NCBI RefSeq assembly: GCF_019192735.1
Contig: NZ_JAHTKP010000008.1
Span: 1-64,000, forward strand
Direction: 5' to 3'
From: Kitasatospora aureofaciens
Lineage (GTDB): Bacteria > Actinomycetota > Actinomycetes > Streptomycetales > Streptomycetaceae
Length of the DNA: 64,000 nucleotides
Part shown: positions 1 through 10,008 of the stretch, in pieces
Position numbering within the stretch: the first letter of the stretch is position 1
Layout of the letters: every line of letters starts with the position of its first letter
Notes under the pieces: generated by a model
Seen by the model: only the letters and a program-made list of their open reading frames with translations
Told to the model about the DNA's origin: nothing
The model's database searches: none
Translations under genes and position numbers: made by a program

Positions 1-348
1 TTCCCGAACCAGATCAACAACGTGCTGGTCTTCCCGGGCGTCTTCCGTGGCCTGCTGGACGCCCAGAGCCGCACGGTCAACACCGAGATGATGATCGCCG
101 CCGCCCGGGCGCTGGCCACCACCGTCGCCGACGACGAGCTCAACGCGAACTACATCATCCCCAGCGTCTTCCACAAGGACGTCGCCAAGACCGTCGCCTC
201 CGCGGTGCGCGAGGCGGCCCTGGCCGGGGCCCAGGAGGACGCCGCCCCGCCCCGCCCCACCCCGGGCGGCCACCACGAGATCCGCTGCCGGAGCCTGGCG
301 ACGGCCTTCGAGGGACGGGCCAACTCGGCGACGGCCCAAGGGGTTTGA
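1..348 (+). CDS. malic enzyme, C-terminal part (5' end outside window)
   Basis: The window opens inside this gene; about 115 C-terminal residues are visible. The first residues (FPNQINNVLVFPGVFRGLLD) and the following segment ending in NANYIIPSVFHKDVA match the C-terminal region of bacterial NAD(P)-dependent malic enzymes, cytosolic enzymes that decarboxylate malate to pyruvate. The last ~35 residues, rich in Ala, Pro and Arg, look like a species-specific tail. The catalytic and nucleotide-binding parts lie outside the window, so cofactor preference cannot be judged. Confidence 0.85.
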   Translation, partial: FPNQINNVLVFPGVFRGLLDAQSRTVNTEMMIAAARALATTVADDELNANYIIPSVFHKDVAKTVASAVREAALAGAQEDAAPPRPTPGGHHEIRCRSLATAFEGRANSATAQGV

Positions 349-405
349 GCCGTCGCACCGCGCCGGGGCCGGTCGCCTCTGGTGTTTTGGTGTCGCGCAA
401 GTAAC

Positions 406-420
406 ATGAGGCATCCTCAT
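406..420. promoter_or_regulatory. palindrome upstream of beta-glucosidase (operator candidate)
   Basis: ATGAGG-CAT-CCTCAT is an inverted repeat with perfect 6-bp arms, 20 bp before the GTG start of the beta-glucosidase and in the AT-richest part of this gap. Its position fits an operator, for example of a sugar-responsive repressor, but no repressor gene lies next to it and I cannot assign a family. Confidence 0.3.
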
Positions 421-440
421 ATTCTTGCTGGGAGGCTGCC

Positions 441-1784
441 GTGCCGGATCGTTTCGACTTGCCGGTCGGGTTCCGGTGGGGCGCTGCCACCGCCGCGTAC
501 CAGATCGAGGGGGCGGTGGAGGAGGACGGGCGCGGGCCGTCCGTGTGGGACACCTTCTGCGAGCGGCCGGGCGCGGTGCGGGACGGGCACTCGGGGACGG
601 TGGCCTGCGACCACTACCACCGGTACGGCGAGGACATCGAGCTGATGAAGGGCCTCGGGCTGGACGGCTACCGGTTCTCGGTGGCGTGGCCGAGGGTGGT
701 GCCCGCGGGGGCGGGCGCCGTCAACCCGGCCGGGACGGCCTTCTACGACCGGCTGGTGGACGCCCTGCTGGAGGCCGGCATCGCGCCGCTGCCCACCCTG
801 TTCCACTGGGACCTGCCCCAGGGGCTCGAGGACGCCGGCGGATGGCTGAACCGCGACACCGCGTACCGGTTCGCCGACTACGCGGCCGTCGTCGCCGACC
901 GGCTCGGAGACCGCGTCCCCGCCTGGATCACCCTCAACGAGCCCTTCGTGCACACGGTGTTCGGGTACGCGCTGGGCACCCACGCTCCCGGCCGCACGAT
1001 GATGTTCGAGGCCCTCCCGGCCGCCCACCACCAGCTCCTGGGCCACGGCCTGGCCGCCACCGTCCTGCACGACCGGGGCCTGGAGGTGATGCTCTCCAAC
1101 AACCTCACCCCCGTCGAGCCCGCCACCCCCTCACCCGCCGACGCGGAGGCCGCCGCGGCCTACGACACCCTCCACAACCGGCTGTTCACCGACCCCGTCC
1201 TCCTCGGCCGCTACCCCGACCTCTCCGCCCTCGGCGTCCCCGAGGACATCTACGGCGCCGTCCGCCCCGGCGACCTCGACCTCATCCACGCCCCCGGCCT
1301 CGACGGCCTCGGCGTCAACTACTACAACCCCACCCGCGTCGCCGCCCCCACCACCCCGGGCCTCCTCCCCTTCGACCTCGTCGACATCCCCGACGCCCCC
1401 CACACCGCCTTCGGCTGGCCCGTCGTCCCCGAGGCTCTGACCCGGCTCCTTCTGCACCTCCGGGACGTGTACGGCCCCGCCCTCCCGCCCGTCACCATCA
1501 CCGAGAACGGCTGCTCCGTCACCGAACCCACCACCCCCGACCAACCCCGCATCGACTTCATGGCTTCCCACCTCGACGCCCTCGCCCAGGCCGTCGCCGA
1601 GGGCGTCGACGTTCGTGGCTACTACACCTGGTCCCTCCTCGACAACTTCGAATGGGCGCAGGGGTTCAATCAGCGTTTTGGTCTCATCCATGTCGACTTC
1701 GCGACCCAGCGCCGCACTCCGAGGGCTTCGTACGCCTGGTATCGCGACCTGATCGCTGCCCACAAGGCGCGGCATGCGAAGTAG
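441..1784 (+). CDS. family 1 beta-glucosidase (GH1)
   Basis: This cytosolic glycosidase (447 aa, the usual GH1 length) hydrolyses terminal beta-glucosides such as cellobiose by the retaining mechanism. The GH1 signatures are present: N-terminal FRWGAATAAYQIEGA, the acid/base motif TLNEP with E167, and the nucleophile motif ITENG with E355. The C-terminal WSLLDNFEW segment that helps form the glucose-binding site is also intact. The GTG start is chosen because GGGAGG lies a few bases upstream and the protein begins exactly where the family does. No signal peptide is seen. A second, broken GH1 3' end lies 80 bp downstream, so the locus has been through a duplication or recombination. Confidence 0.9.
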   Translation: MPDRFDLPVGFRWGAATAAYQIEGAVEEDGRGPSVWDTFCERPGAVRDGHSGTVACDHYHRYGEDIELMKGLGLDGYRFSVAWPRVVPAGAGAVNPAGTAFYDRLVDALLEAGIAPLPTLFHWDLPQGLEDAGGWLNRDTAYRFADYAAVVADRLGDRVPAWITLNEPFVHTVFGYALGTHAPGRTMMFEALPAAHHQLLGHGLAATVLHDRGLEVMLSNNLTPVEPATPSPADAEAAAAYDTLHNRLFTDPVLLGRYPDLSALGVPEDIYGAVRPGDLDLIHAPGLDGLGVNYYNPTRVAAPTTPGLLPFDLVDIPDAPHTAFGWPVVPEALTRLLLHLRDVYGPALPPVTITENGCSVTEPTTPDQPRIDFMASHLDALAQAVAEGVDVRGYYTWSLLDNFEWAQGFNQRFGLIHVDFATQRRTPRASYAWYRDLIAAHKARHAK

Positions 1785-1855
1785 GGGTCGATAACTCCCG
1801 TCACTGGTAGGTAAGTTGGGGAGGCTCGTGGCTGACGGTTGTGGTTTCCCTATAA

Positions 1856-2002
<147 letters not shown>

Positions 2003-2164
2003 TTGGGGTTTTAGATGGGGGCGGAACTCATCAAGCCCAGGCCAGGGGAGCCGGAGACGACCACCAGCAGGGCCCCGGTGCGGACGGCGGGCTGCTTGAA
2101 GAGCCGCCGAGCGATCGGCAGGACGCCGCCGTCCGATCCGCGGATGGGGCCCGGTCCCGGCGGG

Positions 2165-2404
2165 TCAGGCGTCCAGGGGCCGCCACGGCGGGCCGTCTCC
2201 ATCCTGCTGGACGTGTTTGAACGCCACGTCGGCGAAGTGGACACCGAAGCCGATCGTGCCGGGCTCTGCCAACTCGGCGACGAGACGGCGGCGGTGGTCG
2301 GCGGTCCGGGCGGGGTCGTGGTCGAAGGACGAGGACCAGTCGGGGTGGTCGATCTGGATCGGCGAGTGCACGGCGTCACCCCGCAGGAGCAGCGCGTCCT
2401 TCAC
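2165..2404 (-). pseudogene. MBL-fold metallohydrolase, C-terminal fragment
   Basis: The minus-strand frame reads LLLRGDAVHSPIQIDHPDWS, then an FDHDP...RRRLVAEL segment and GFGVHFADVAFKHV. This resembles the C-terminal third of MBL-fold hydrolases (lactonase-like group), where GD-H-P-Q near this point carries a metal ligand Asp. The N-terminal HxHxDH metal site is missing and the frame upstream (to about 2460) has no family similarity, so this is a broken gene. I see no start signal in front of it. Confidence 0.6.
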
Positions 2405-2569
2405 GGCCTGCTGGAGCAGGCCGTCACCTCTCCGTGAGTCGGCGTCGGCGCAGCAATCGGAGGTACCCGGGAGCGTGGGGTGCCGCGGCTGAGGAACTGC
2501 GCCCTTCCTGCACCATGCCGGGGCCCCGTCGGTACTGTGGTGGCCCGGGGCGAGGAGGGGGCGGGCAGG

Positions 2570-2851
2570 ATGGGATCAGGAACCGGGGCAACCGGGTGGC
2601 GTGCGCCGCTCGCCGCGCTGCGCGCCAGGCTGCTGGCCGAGATCAACGCCACCGTGCACGGGCAGGACCTGCACCTGGAGCGCTACGACCGCCCGGCCGG
2701 GGACCCCGGCCTCTTCGGCCCGGCCAGCGTGGTGTGGCGGGTGCACGGGCACCCGGCCGGGATGCTGGTGGGCGGCCGGATCATGGTCTGGGCCTGCGGC
2801 CCCTCGCAGATCCGCGCCGCCGCGTACGCGCGCCTCGGTCGGCGCACTTGA
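2570..2851 (+). pseudogene. MpaB-family oxygenase (DUF2236), N-terminal fragment
   Basis: ATG at 2570 follows a GGAGG-like stretch. The 93 residues include PGLFGPASVVWRVHGHPAGM, the start of MpaB-like (latex-clearing type) oxygenases, where FGP-S--WRVH is characteristic. After MLVGG the family similarity stops and the frame ends about 25 codons later, so the haem-binding His and Asp region is absent. It may still be translated, but it cannot be a working oxygenase. It sits directly before the defence operon. Confidence 0.55.
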
Positions 2852-2991
2852 CCGGCGCTGGGCGTATCTCCGCGCCCCGTGCGCCCCTGCCCGGTGCCTG
2901 ACCTCGGGATCTCGCTCCGCCCTGTCAGTGCGTCCGCGTAGTGTGGTGCCGTCCTTGGAACAGGGGGGACCGGGGGAGAGGAGGGGAGCCG

Positions 2992-4659
2992 TTGCGCAGG
3001 GTGCCGCCGGAGATGTTCCGGTTCACGACCGGCGACCGGGCCGAGCTCTACAGTGCGATCCTGCAGGCGTTCGGGGCGGCCAACGAACGGCTGGAGACAG
3101 CGCTGGGGCTGGACGAGGTCCGTGCGCGCCTGCGGACGGTGGGCTGGCTCGACTCGACCCACGACGACGATCTGCAGGAGGCGCTGCGGAAGCTCAGGGA
3201 GTGGCAGCTGCTTGACGTCGTCCAGAACCACGCGGAGAACTACCGCACGGCCGAGGAGTACGAGCGCCGGAACCTCCACTACTCCCTGACGCGGCGCGGC
3301 GAGGCCGCACTCGCCGGGGTCGAGCACGCCATGTCCGTGCTCGCTGCCACGGGCGCGCTCCAGACCGCCGTACTGGAGGCCGTCACCGACCGGCTCGACG
3401 AGCTGTACGTGCTGCTCGGCGACCCGGCGTCGTCGGACCGCCGGGTCTTCACCACCCTGCACGAACTGGAGGGCCACCTGGAGGCGCTGCTGGCCAACAC
3501 CCGGGCGTTCAACGGCGAGCTGCAACGCCTGCTGCGCGCCGAGGGTGCGGACCTGGCGACCTTCCGCGAGGTCAAGGCCGCGACGGTGGCGTACCTCCAG
3601 GAGTTCCTCCTCAACCTCGACCAGCGCGGTCAGGCGGTGGCCTCGGCCGCGCGACGGGTCGAGCAGCGCGGCGTGCGCCTGCTGCACGAACGGGCCTTGC
3701 GCGGTGCCGAGTTGCCGCCGCTCGCCGGTGGCGACCCCGCCCCGGCGTGGCTGGAGCGTCGGCAGGCGCGCTGGGAGGGCCTGCGGGCGTGGTTCCTGCC
3801 GACGGACGGCTCACGGCCCCGTGTGGAACAGCTGCACGACGTGGCCCGACGTGCGATCGTGACGCTTCTGCAGGTCCTCGACCGGATCACCGAGTCGCGT
3901 CGGCGCTCCTCCAGCGCCGCGCAGGACTTCCGCGAGCTGGCCCGCTGGTTCGCCGCCGCGCCCACGGAGGAGGACCTGCACCGCCTCTGGTCGGCCGCCT
4001 CCGGCCTCGGACCGGCTCGCCACGCGCACCTCGCCCACCCCGACCCCGAGGTGGTGCCGCCGTCGTCCACCTGGGCCGAGGCCCCACCGGTCGAGGTGTC
4101 CGCCCTGCTGCGCACCAGCGGCCGCACCGAGCGGTTCACGCGGACCGGCAAGGTGCGCGACATCGGCGGGATCAAGGCGGCCCGGGCCGAGCGGGCCCGG
4201 AAGGAGCGTGCCGAACTGGAAGCGGCCTGGGACATCCTGGGGACGGACGGCCCCGTGCGGCTCTCCGCGTTCGGCAGTCTGGAGCACGCGGTCTTCGAGC
4301 GACTGCTCGACCTCCTCGGCAGGGCGCTGGCCGTACGGCCGGACGGCAGCGGCGTGCGCCGGGCGGTCACCTCGGACGGCCGCGTCGAGATCGTCCTCCG
4401 GTCGGGCGACGGTGGACGAGCCGTCCTGCGGACGTCCCGCGGACGGCTGGAGGGGCCGGACTACCTGGTGGAGATCCGCAGTCCGGGCGGCCGGACGGGT
4501 GGTCCTTCGGGAGGCGGCCGGATGAGCGAGCGACGGGGGCTCCCCCGGCCGGAGGCTGGGGGAGAGCGAACAATCGAGAGTCGCGTGGGGGTGAATGCCC
4601 CTGTCGAGCCGCGGGAGCACCTCCCAGCCGCCATGGCTCGGGAAGGGGCGGGAGCATGA
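2992..4659 (+). CDS. jetA: Wadjet-like component JetA (DUF2397, TIGR02677 type)
   Basis: First gene of a four-gene coupled operon. The 555-aa product opens with FRFTTGDRAELYSAILQAF and carries a winged-helix-like N-terminal part (LTRRGEAAL) followed by a helical region, as in DUF2397 proteins. In Wadjet systems JetA is the kleisin-like link of an SMC complex that extrudes DNA loops and lets a nuclease cut small circular DNA. I chose the TTG at 2992 because GGAGGGGAGCC lies just before it; GTG 3001 or ATG 3013 are alternatives. The last ~55 residues (after YLVEIR) are not family-like and are partly encoded by a dispersed-type repeat. The stop overlaps the next start (ATGA). Confidence 0.8.
   Translation: MRRVPPEMFRFTTGDRAELYSAILQAFGAANERLETALGLDEVRARLRTVGWLDSTHDDDLQEALRKLREWQLLDVVQNHAENYRTAEEYERRNLHYSLTRRGEAALAGVEHAMSVLAATGALQTAVLEAVTDRLDELYVLLGDPASSDRRVFTTLHELEGHLEALLANTRAFNGELQRLLRAEGADLATFREVKAATVAYLQEFLLNLDQRGQAVASAARRVEQRGVRLLHERALRGAELPPLAGGDPAPAWLERRQARWEGLRAWFLPTDGSRPRVEQLHDVARRAIVTLLQVLDRITESRRRSSSAAQDFRELARWFAAAPTEEDLHRLWSAASGLGPARHAHLAHPDPEVVPPSSTWAEAPPVEVSALLRTSGRTERFTRTGKVRDIGGIKAARAERARKERAELEAAWDILGTDGPVRLSAFGSLEHAVFERLLDLLGRALAVRPDGSGVRRAVTSDGRVEIVLRSGDGGRAVLRTSRGRLEGPDYLVEIRSPGGRTGGPSGGGRMSERRGLPRPEAGGERTIESRVGVNAPVEPREHLPAAMAREGAGA
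4534..4566. repeat. GC-hairpin element of the dispersed Streptomyces type inside jetA 3' end
   Basis: GGGGGCTCCCCC followed by GGCCGGAGGCTGGGGGAG has the look of the short GC-rich palindromic elements scattered in Streptomyces genomes, normally between genes. Here it lies in frame in the last 45 codons of the DUF2397 gene. I see no second copy in this window. Confidence 0.4.
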
Positions 4660-5870
4660 GCACCCTCGCCAACCAACTGGTCCTGGCCGAGCGGGAGGAC
4701 GTCGCCCGAGGCATCAGACTGCTCCTCGGCCGGCCGCTGATCACCGAGCGCGGCGACTCACCCGCCTTCGAAGTGATCCGCCGCAGGCAGGACCCGCTGA
4801 CGAAGTGGTTCGACTACCACTGCGGCTGGCACCTGGTGGTCGAGCCGCGGTTGGGGTACGCCCGGCTGCTCAAGATCCGGACCGTCCCCGACGCCTCCCG
4901 TCCGGCCCGCCGACTGCGCTCGGGCAAAGCGCCGTTCGACCGGCGGCGCTACACCCTGCTGTGCGTCGCCGCCGCCGAGCTGCTGCCGGTCCCGGTCACG
5001 ACCGTCGGCCTGCTCGCCGACCGCGTCGTCCAGGCCTGCGCTGCCGACGAGGCGCTGCCGCCCTTCGACACCGCGAGCAAGGCCGAACGCATGGCCTTCG
5101 TGGACGTCCTGAAGCTGCTGGAGTCCTACGGCGCGCTGCTCACCGTGGACGGTGCCACGGAGAGTTTCGCCGACTCGGCGGACGCCAAGGTGCTCTACCG
5201 GGTGGACGCCACCGTGCTGACGCGCCTGCTCGCCGCACCCGTCGGCCCGTCCCGGCTGGCCGTCCCGGCCGACGAGGTACCTCTGCGCTTCGAGGGACTC
5301 CTGCGGGAGACGGTGCGCGAGCAGCGGTACGGGGGTGCCGATGCGTCGGAAGCCCAGCGAAACCTTCGGCTCCGGCACTCGGTCCTGCGTCGGCTCTTCG
5401 ACGACCCGGTGCTCCACCACGACGAGCTCTCCGCCGACGAGCTGGCCTATCTCACGTCACCGACGGGCCGTCAGATCGTCCGGCGCGCGGCCGAGCAGAG
5501 CGGCTTCGTACTGGAGGAGCGAGCCGACGGCCTGCTGCTCGTGGACCCGGACGGGATTGCCACCGACAGCCGCTTCCCCGACGACTCCGCCACCGCCCGC
5601 GTCGCCGCCCTGCTCCTGCTGGAACCGTTGACGGCCGCACCGGGCGGGCTGATGCCGGAACAGCTCACCGCCGAGGCGTACGACCTGCTGCGCCGCTTCC
5701 CGCAGTGGGCGAAGAGCTACCAGTCGGAGGACGGAGCCCAGCGTCTGACTACCGACGCCGTCCGCGTCCTGACCGACTTCGGCCTGGCCCGCCGAGTTGG
5801 CGACCGTACGGTCCCCCGGCCCGCGGCCTTCCGTTACCGGGCCGCCACTGCCGACAGCCCCGCACCGTGA
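4656..5870 (+). CDS. jetB: Wadjet-like component JetB (DUF2398, TIGR02678 type)
   Basis: The 404-aa product starts MSTLANQLVLAEREDVARGI, a typical DUF2398 start, with the ATG overlapping the jetA stop, so the two are probably translationally coupled. The middle holds RRRYTLLCVAAAELL and PFDTASKAERMAFVDVLKLL, consistent with the helical and winged-helix architecture of this family. By analogy with other Wadjet and MukBEF-like complexes it is the KITE-type subunit that sits on the kleisin. No enzymatic motif is visible, as expected. It ends 19 bp before jetC. Confidence 0.8.
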   Translation: MSTLANQLVLAEREDVARGIRLLLGRPLITERGDSPAFEVIRRRQDPLTKWFDYHCGWHLVVEPRLGYARLLKIRTVPDASRPARRLRSGKAPFDRRRYTLLCVAAAELLPVPVTTVGLLADRVVQACAADEALPPFDTASKAERMAFVDVLKLLESYGALLTVDGATESFADSADAKVLYRVDATVLTRLLAAPVGPSRLAVPADEVPLRFEGLLRETVREQRYGGADASEAQRNLRLRHSVLRRLFDDPVLHHDELSADELAYLTSPTGRQIVRRAAEQSGFVLEERADGLLLVDPDGIATDSRFPDDSATARVAALLLLEPLTAAPGGLMPEQLTAEAYDLLRRFPQWAKSYQSEDGAQRLTTDAVRVLTDFGLARRVGDRTVPRPAAFRYRAATADSPAP

Positions 5871-5889
5871 CCAGGGAGGAACCCAACCG

Positions 5890-8800
5890 ATGACCTTGAC
5901 GGAACTCCCGCTGCCCTCGGCACCCCGAACCGTGGAGGCCGGTCCGGCGCGGTGGCAGCCCGCCAGGGCCGGAATCCTCAACGTCTGGCGCTATTACGAC
6001 GAGACCTTCACCTTCCACGAGGGCCGCCTGCTGCTGAGGGGGCAGAACGGCACCGGCAAGTCCAAGGCGCTGGAGGTGCTGCTGCCGTTCCTGTTCGATG
6101 CCAGTCTGCGCCCCAACCGGCTGTCCACCTTCGGCGGTTCCGAGCGCACCATGCACTGGAACCTGATGGGTGAGGGAGCGTCCGGCAAGACCCGGGTCGG
6201 CTACGTCTGGCTGGAGTTCGTCCTCACCGACGGCCGTCACACCGACAGCCGGCACACCGACGGCCGTCCCGCCTGGTTCACCTGCGGCGCCAGGCTCCAG
6301 GCGAGCGTGCACACCAGCGGTGTCACGGCCGACTTCTTCACCACCACCGCGCGGATCGACCGTCCCGGCGGCCTCGCCCTGGTCAACGACGCGGGTCAGC
6401 CGCTCACCCGCGCCGCCCTGGCGGAGGCCCTGCAGGGCCGGGGCGAGCTCCACGCATCGGCGGCCGACTACCGCAATGCCGTCCGGACCACCCTGTTCCC
6501 CGGCCTGAGCGAGCAGCGCTACGACGCCCTGATCACCGCCCTGCTCCAGCTCCGCACCCCGAAGCTCTCCGAGCGCCTGGACCCGTCGCTGCTGTCCTCC
6601 CTCCTGTCCCGTGCCCTGCCCCCGCTCGGTCAGGGCGAGATCACCGAACTCGCCGAGGGTTTCGAACGTCTCGACCGCCAGCGTGAATACCTGAGGACTC
6701 TGGACGAGGAGGTCGCCGCGGCCACCGCCGTCGCGACCCAGCAACGCGGCTACGCCCAGCGCGTCCTGCGGAGCGGGGCGGCCGCGCTCATCTCCGCCAC
6801 CACCGAGATGGACAACCTCACCCGGATCGCCCGCGCGAGCGAGGAGGACCACACCGACGCCCTCGGCGAGCGCGAGCGGCGCACTTTGGCCAAGGCGGAG
6901 CTCGAACACACCGCGCAGGAGACCGAGGGCGCCGTCCAGGGACTCCTGGACTCGGAGGTCTACCGGCAGGGCCGGGAACTTGACCAGCTCCGCCGCCGCA
7001 CCGAGCACGCCGTAGCGACCGCCGCACGCCTCCGCGCCGCCGCCGACCGCAAGATCCTGGCGGCCTCCGAGGGCGCCGGCCGGGCCGACGAGGCCCGGCT
7101 GCGATCGGAGCAGCGCGCCGAGCACACCCGGGCCGCCGCGGAGGACGCCCGGGGCGCGGCGCGGCGAGCGGCCATGGAGTCCCTCTGCGCAGAGGTGCAG
7201 ACCATTCTCGGCACCGCATCCGGCCCGTCCGCGGAGTCGGGGGAGCAGTCGCACGGCGCACGTCGCCTGCTGCGCGGCGCGATCGCGTCCCGCCACGGCC
7301 AGATCGCCCGGGTCCGTGCCGCCGTCGAGCGCCACGAGCGGTGTGTCACGGACCGCACCGTGGCGGAGGACCACCTCGACAAGGCCCGAGGCAGGCTGGC
7401 CGACGCGACCGCGCGGCGTGACCAGAACAGCCGCCACCACGAGACCACCGTCGACGCCCACGCCGACCGGTTGCGCCGGTGGGCGACGGCCGACTGCACC
7501 GAGCTGCGCATCGCCGACACCGAGGAACTCGCCTCCTGCTCCGCCGTCGAGACCGACGTCCTCGCCCTGGTCGAGACCGCTGCCCGCGCCGCCGAGAGCG
7601 ACATCACCGCCGACGAGACCACCGCTCGCGCCACCCGGGACGGCGCCCGCGCCCGCCGTGACCGGATCGCCGACGAGCTGGAACACACCGCCGGTGAGAG
7701 CGATCTCCCGCCCGTTCCGCCACGCACCCGCACAGCGGACCGGTCGGCCATGGCGGGAGCACCGCTCTGGCGCCTGCTGGCCTTTCGGCCGGACGTGCCG
7801 CCCGCCGACCAGGCCGGCATCGAAGCCGCCCTGGAGGCGGCGGGGCTGCTGGACGCCTGGCTGACTCCCGATGGCGGCCTTGCCATCCCCGGCCACGACA
7901 CGCTGGCCGACCCGGCATCGGCCGACCCCGTACCGGGCCCCTCGCTGCTCGACGTCCTGCGTCCCGAATCCGACGGCCCCGTGCCGGCCGACCGGGTACG
8001 GCGGCTGCTCGCCGGCGTCGCCTACGGCCCCACGCTCCCCGCAGGCCACCCGGCCGCCGTCGCGGCCGACGGCAGCTGGCGCCTCGCGACGGCCACCGGC
8101 ACCTGGTCCAAGGACGAGTCCAGCCACATCGGCGCCGCGGCTCGGGAGCGTGCCAGACAGCGTCGGATCGCCGAACTCACGGCCCAGTTGGCCGAGGTCA
8201 ACGCCACCGTCGCCGCGCTCGACGCGGAGCTGCGCACCCTCGCCGACCGTCGGCTGCGCCTCGGCGCCGACCTCGCGTCCCGGCCGCACCACCGGGAGGT
8301 GGACCAGGCCAGGCGCGCCTGGGAGCGTTCGGAGTCCGAGGTGGGCGCCCGCGAGGACGCCGTACGCGAGGCCGTCGAACGGCTCGCGCAGCAGGAGGAC
8401 GTGGTCGCCGTCGCTCTGCGCGCACTCGCCGTGACCGCCGCAGAGCATGCCCTGCCGACCGAGCGCGCCGCCCTGGACACCGCTGCCTCCGCCGTCGATG
8501 GGCTGCGCGAACACGCCGACGTCTGGCTGGACTCCCACCTCGCCTGGGTGGCGGCCCGACAGGCCTGGGACACCGCTCGCGGCCATGCCGAGGCGTCCCG
8601 TGCCGTCGCCGAGGAGAGCGCGGCCGAAGCCGAGCAGGCCGAGGCCGACGCCCGGGGGCTCAGGGCGGCGCTCGCAGCCGTCGAGAACACCGTCGGCGCG
8701 GACTACCGCGAGGTGGCCGCCCGCATCAGCGACCTGCGCCAGGCGCTCGGCCGCACCCGCGGCGAGATCGAAGCCGCCACCAAGGCGCTCATCGCCCTGG

Positions 8801-10008
8801 AAGGCCGGATCGGCTCGCTGAGCGCGACCATGGCCCAGGACGCGGACCGCCGGGACCGGGCCGTGGCGGACCGCAACGAGGCCGCCCAGCGCTTCCGGCG
8901 CCTCTGCGTCCTCGGCTTCCCCGAGGACGCCGGCCTCACGCTCGCCCTCACCGCCGAGGACGGCACCCGCGCCACCCTCGAAGCCGCCCGCGAGACCGCC
9001 GCCAAGTGGCCGAACCTGCCGTACGGCACCAGGAACCTCGGCGACTCGCTCAACCGCCTGGCCGAAGCCGTCCACCGGGCCCGCCAGAGCCTCAGCACCC
9101 GTGCGGACCTCGAACTCGAAGCCGACGAGGACATCCACGTCCTCACCGCCACCATCGACGGCGTCCGGACCGGTGCGACGGGCCTCCTCTCCACCCTCAC
9201 CAGCGACCGCGACCGCAGCCACGAGGACATCACCGCCGCCGAACGGAACCTCTTCGACCAGACCCTCACCGGTGACACCCGGCGCCACCTCGCCTCCCGC
9301 ATCCGCCAGGCCGGTGAGCTCGTCGAGCGGATGAACGGCCACCTCGAACGGGTTCGCACCGCCTCCAAGGTCGCCGTCCGCCTGGTCTGGCAGATCCACC
9401 CCGACCTGCCCGCCGGTACCAGGACGGCCCGCGAACTCCTGCTCAAGGACCCGGCCAGGATCACCGAGGCCGACCGCGAGGCGCTGCACGCCTTCTTCCG
9501 CGGCCGCATCGAGGAGGCCAAGTCCCGTAACACCGCGGCCACATGGGAGGAACAGCTGGCCGAGGTCCTCGACTACACCGCCTGGCACCAGTTCGTCGTC
9601 AAGCTGGACCGCGCCAACGGCGCCGGCTGGCAGCTGCTCACCAAGAAGCTCCACGGTGCGCTGTCCGGCGGTGAGAAGGCCATCGCCCTCCACCTCCCGC
9701 TCTTCGCCGCCGTGGCCGCCCACTACGAGGCGGTTCCGGGATCCCCTCGCCTGATCCTCCTCGACGAGGTCTTCGTCGGAGTCGACACCGTCAACCGCGG
9801 GCAGGTCTTCGCCCTCCTCACGGCGCTCGACCTCGACGTGGTGCTCACCTCCGACCACGAGTGGTGCACCTACCGAGAGCTCTCCGGCATCGCCGTCCAC
9901 CAGCTGATCACGGGCGCCGACGGCGACGACGCCGTCACCAGCGCCCGCTTCACCTGGACGGGCACCGACCTGCTGCCCGACGATTCCGCTACGGGAGAGC
10001 TGGAATGA
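5890..10008 (+). CDS. jetC: Wadjet-like SMC ATPase JetC (SbcC/MukB-like, TIGR02680 type)
   Basis: The 1,372-aa ATPase is built like an SMC protein. Walker A is GQNGTGKS at residues 51-58. A very long Ala/Arg/Glu-rich coiled-coil region runs from about 290 to 1,000, broken by a hinge-like segment around 630-740 (PLWRLLAFRPDVPPADQAGI). The C-terminal ABC signature LSGGEKA starts at residue 1258 and Walker B LILLDEVFVGVD at 1288. In Wadjet the dimer of this subunit drives loop extrusion on plasmid DNA. ATG 5890 has GGGAGGA about 10 bp upstream. The stop overlaps the jetD start (ATGA). A nine-residue duplication, DGRHTDSRHTDGR, lies near residue 115. Confidence 0.9.
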   Translation: MTLTELPLPSAPRTVEAGPARWQPARAGILNVWRYYDETFTFHEGRLLLRGQNGTGKSKALEVLLPFLFDASLRPNRLSTFGGSERTMHWNLMGEGASGKTRVGYVWLEFVLTDGRHTDSRHTDGRPAWFTCGARLQASVHTSGVTADFFTTTARIDRPGGLALVNDAGQPLTRAALAEALQGRGELHASAADYRNAVRTTLFPGLSEQRYDALITALLQLRTPKLSERLDPSLLSSLLSRALPPLGQGEITELAEGFERLDRQREYLRTLDEEVAAATAVATQQRGYAQRVLRSGAAALISATTEMDNLTRIARASEEDHTDALGERERRTLAKAELEHTAQETEGAVQGLLDSEVYRQGRELDQLRRRTEHAVATAARLRAAADRKILAASEGAGRADEARLRSEQRAEHTRAAAEDARGAARRAAMESLCAEVQTILGTASGPSAESGEQSHGARRLLRGAIASRHGQIARVRAAVERHERCVTDRTVAEDHLDKARGRLADATARRDQNSRHHETTVDAHADRLRRWATADCTELRIADTEELASCSAVETDVLALVETAARAAESDITADETTARATRDGARARRDRIADELEHTAGESDLPPVPPRTRTADRSAMAGAPLWRLLAFRPDVPPADQAGIEAALEAAGLLDAWLTPDGGLAIPGHDTLADPASADPVPGPSLLDVLRPESDGPVPADRVRRLLAGVAYGPTLPAGHPAAVAADGSWRLATATGTWSKDESSHIGAAARERARQRRIAELTAQLAEVNATVAALDAELRTLADRRLRLGADLASRPHHREVDQARRAWERSESEVGAREDAVREAVERLAQQEDVVAVALRALAVTAAEHALPTERAALDTAASAVDGLREHADVWLDSHLAWVAARQAWDTARGHAEASRAVAEESAAEAEQAEADARGLRAALAAVENTVGADYREVAARISDLRQALGRTRGEIEAATKALIALEGRIGSLSATMAQDADRRDRAVADRNEAAQRFRRLCVLGFPEDAGLTLALTAEDGTRATLEAARETAAKWPNLPYGTRNLGDSLNRLAEAVHRARQSLSTRADLELEADEDIHVLTATIDGVRTGATGLLSTLTSDRDRSHEDITAAERNLFDQTLTGDTRRHLASRIRQAGELVERMNGHLERVRTASKVAVRLVWQIHPDLPAGTRTARELLLKDPARITEADREALHAFFRGRIEEAKSRNTAATWEEQLAEVLDYTAWHQFVVKLDRANGAGWQLLTKKLHGALSGGEKAIALHLPLFAAVAAHYEAVPGSPRLILLDEVFVGVDTVNRGQVFALLTALDLDVVLTSDHEWCTYRELSGIAVHQLITGADGDDAVTSARFTWTGTDLLPDDSATGELE

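Noticed and set aside
2011..2120. Minus-strand hydrophobic stretch LFKQPAVRTGALLVVVSGSP resembling the C-terminus of a LysE-type exporter
   Set aside because: Too short and too weak a match; no further family residues upstream.
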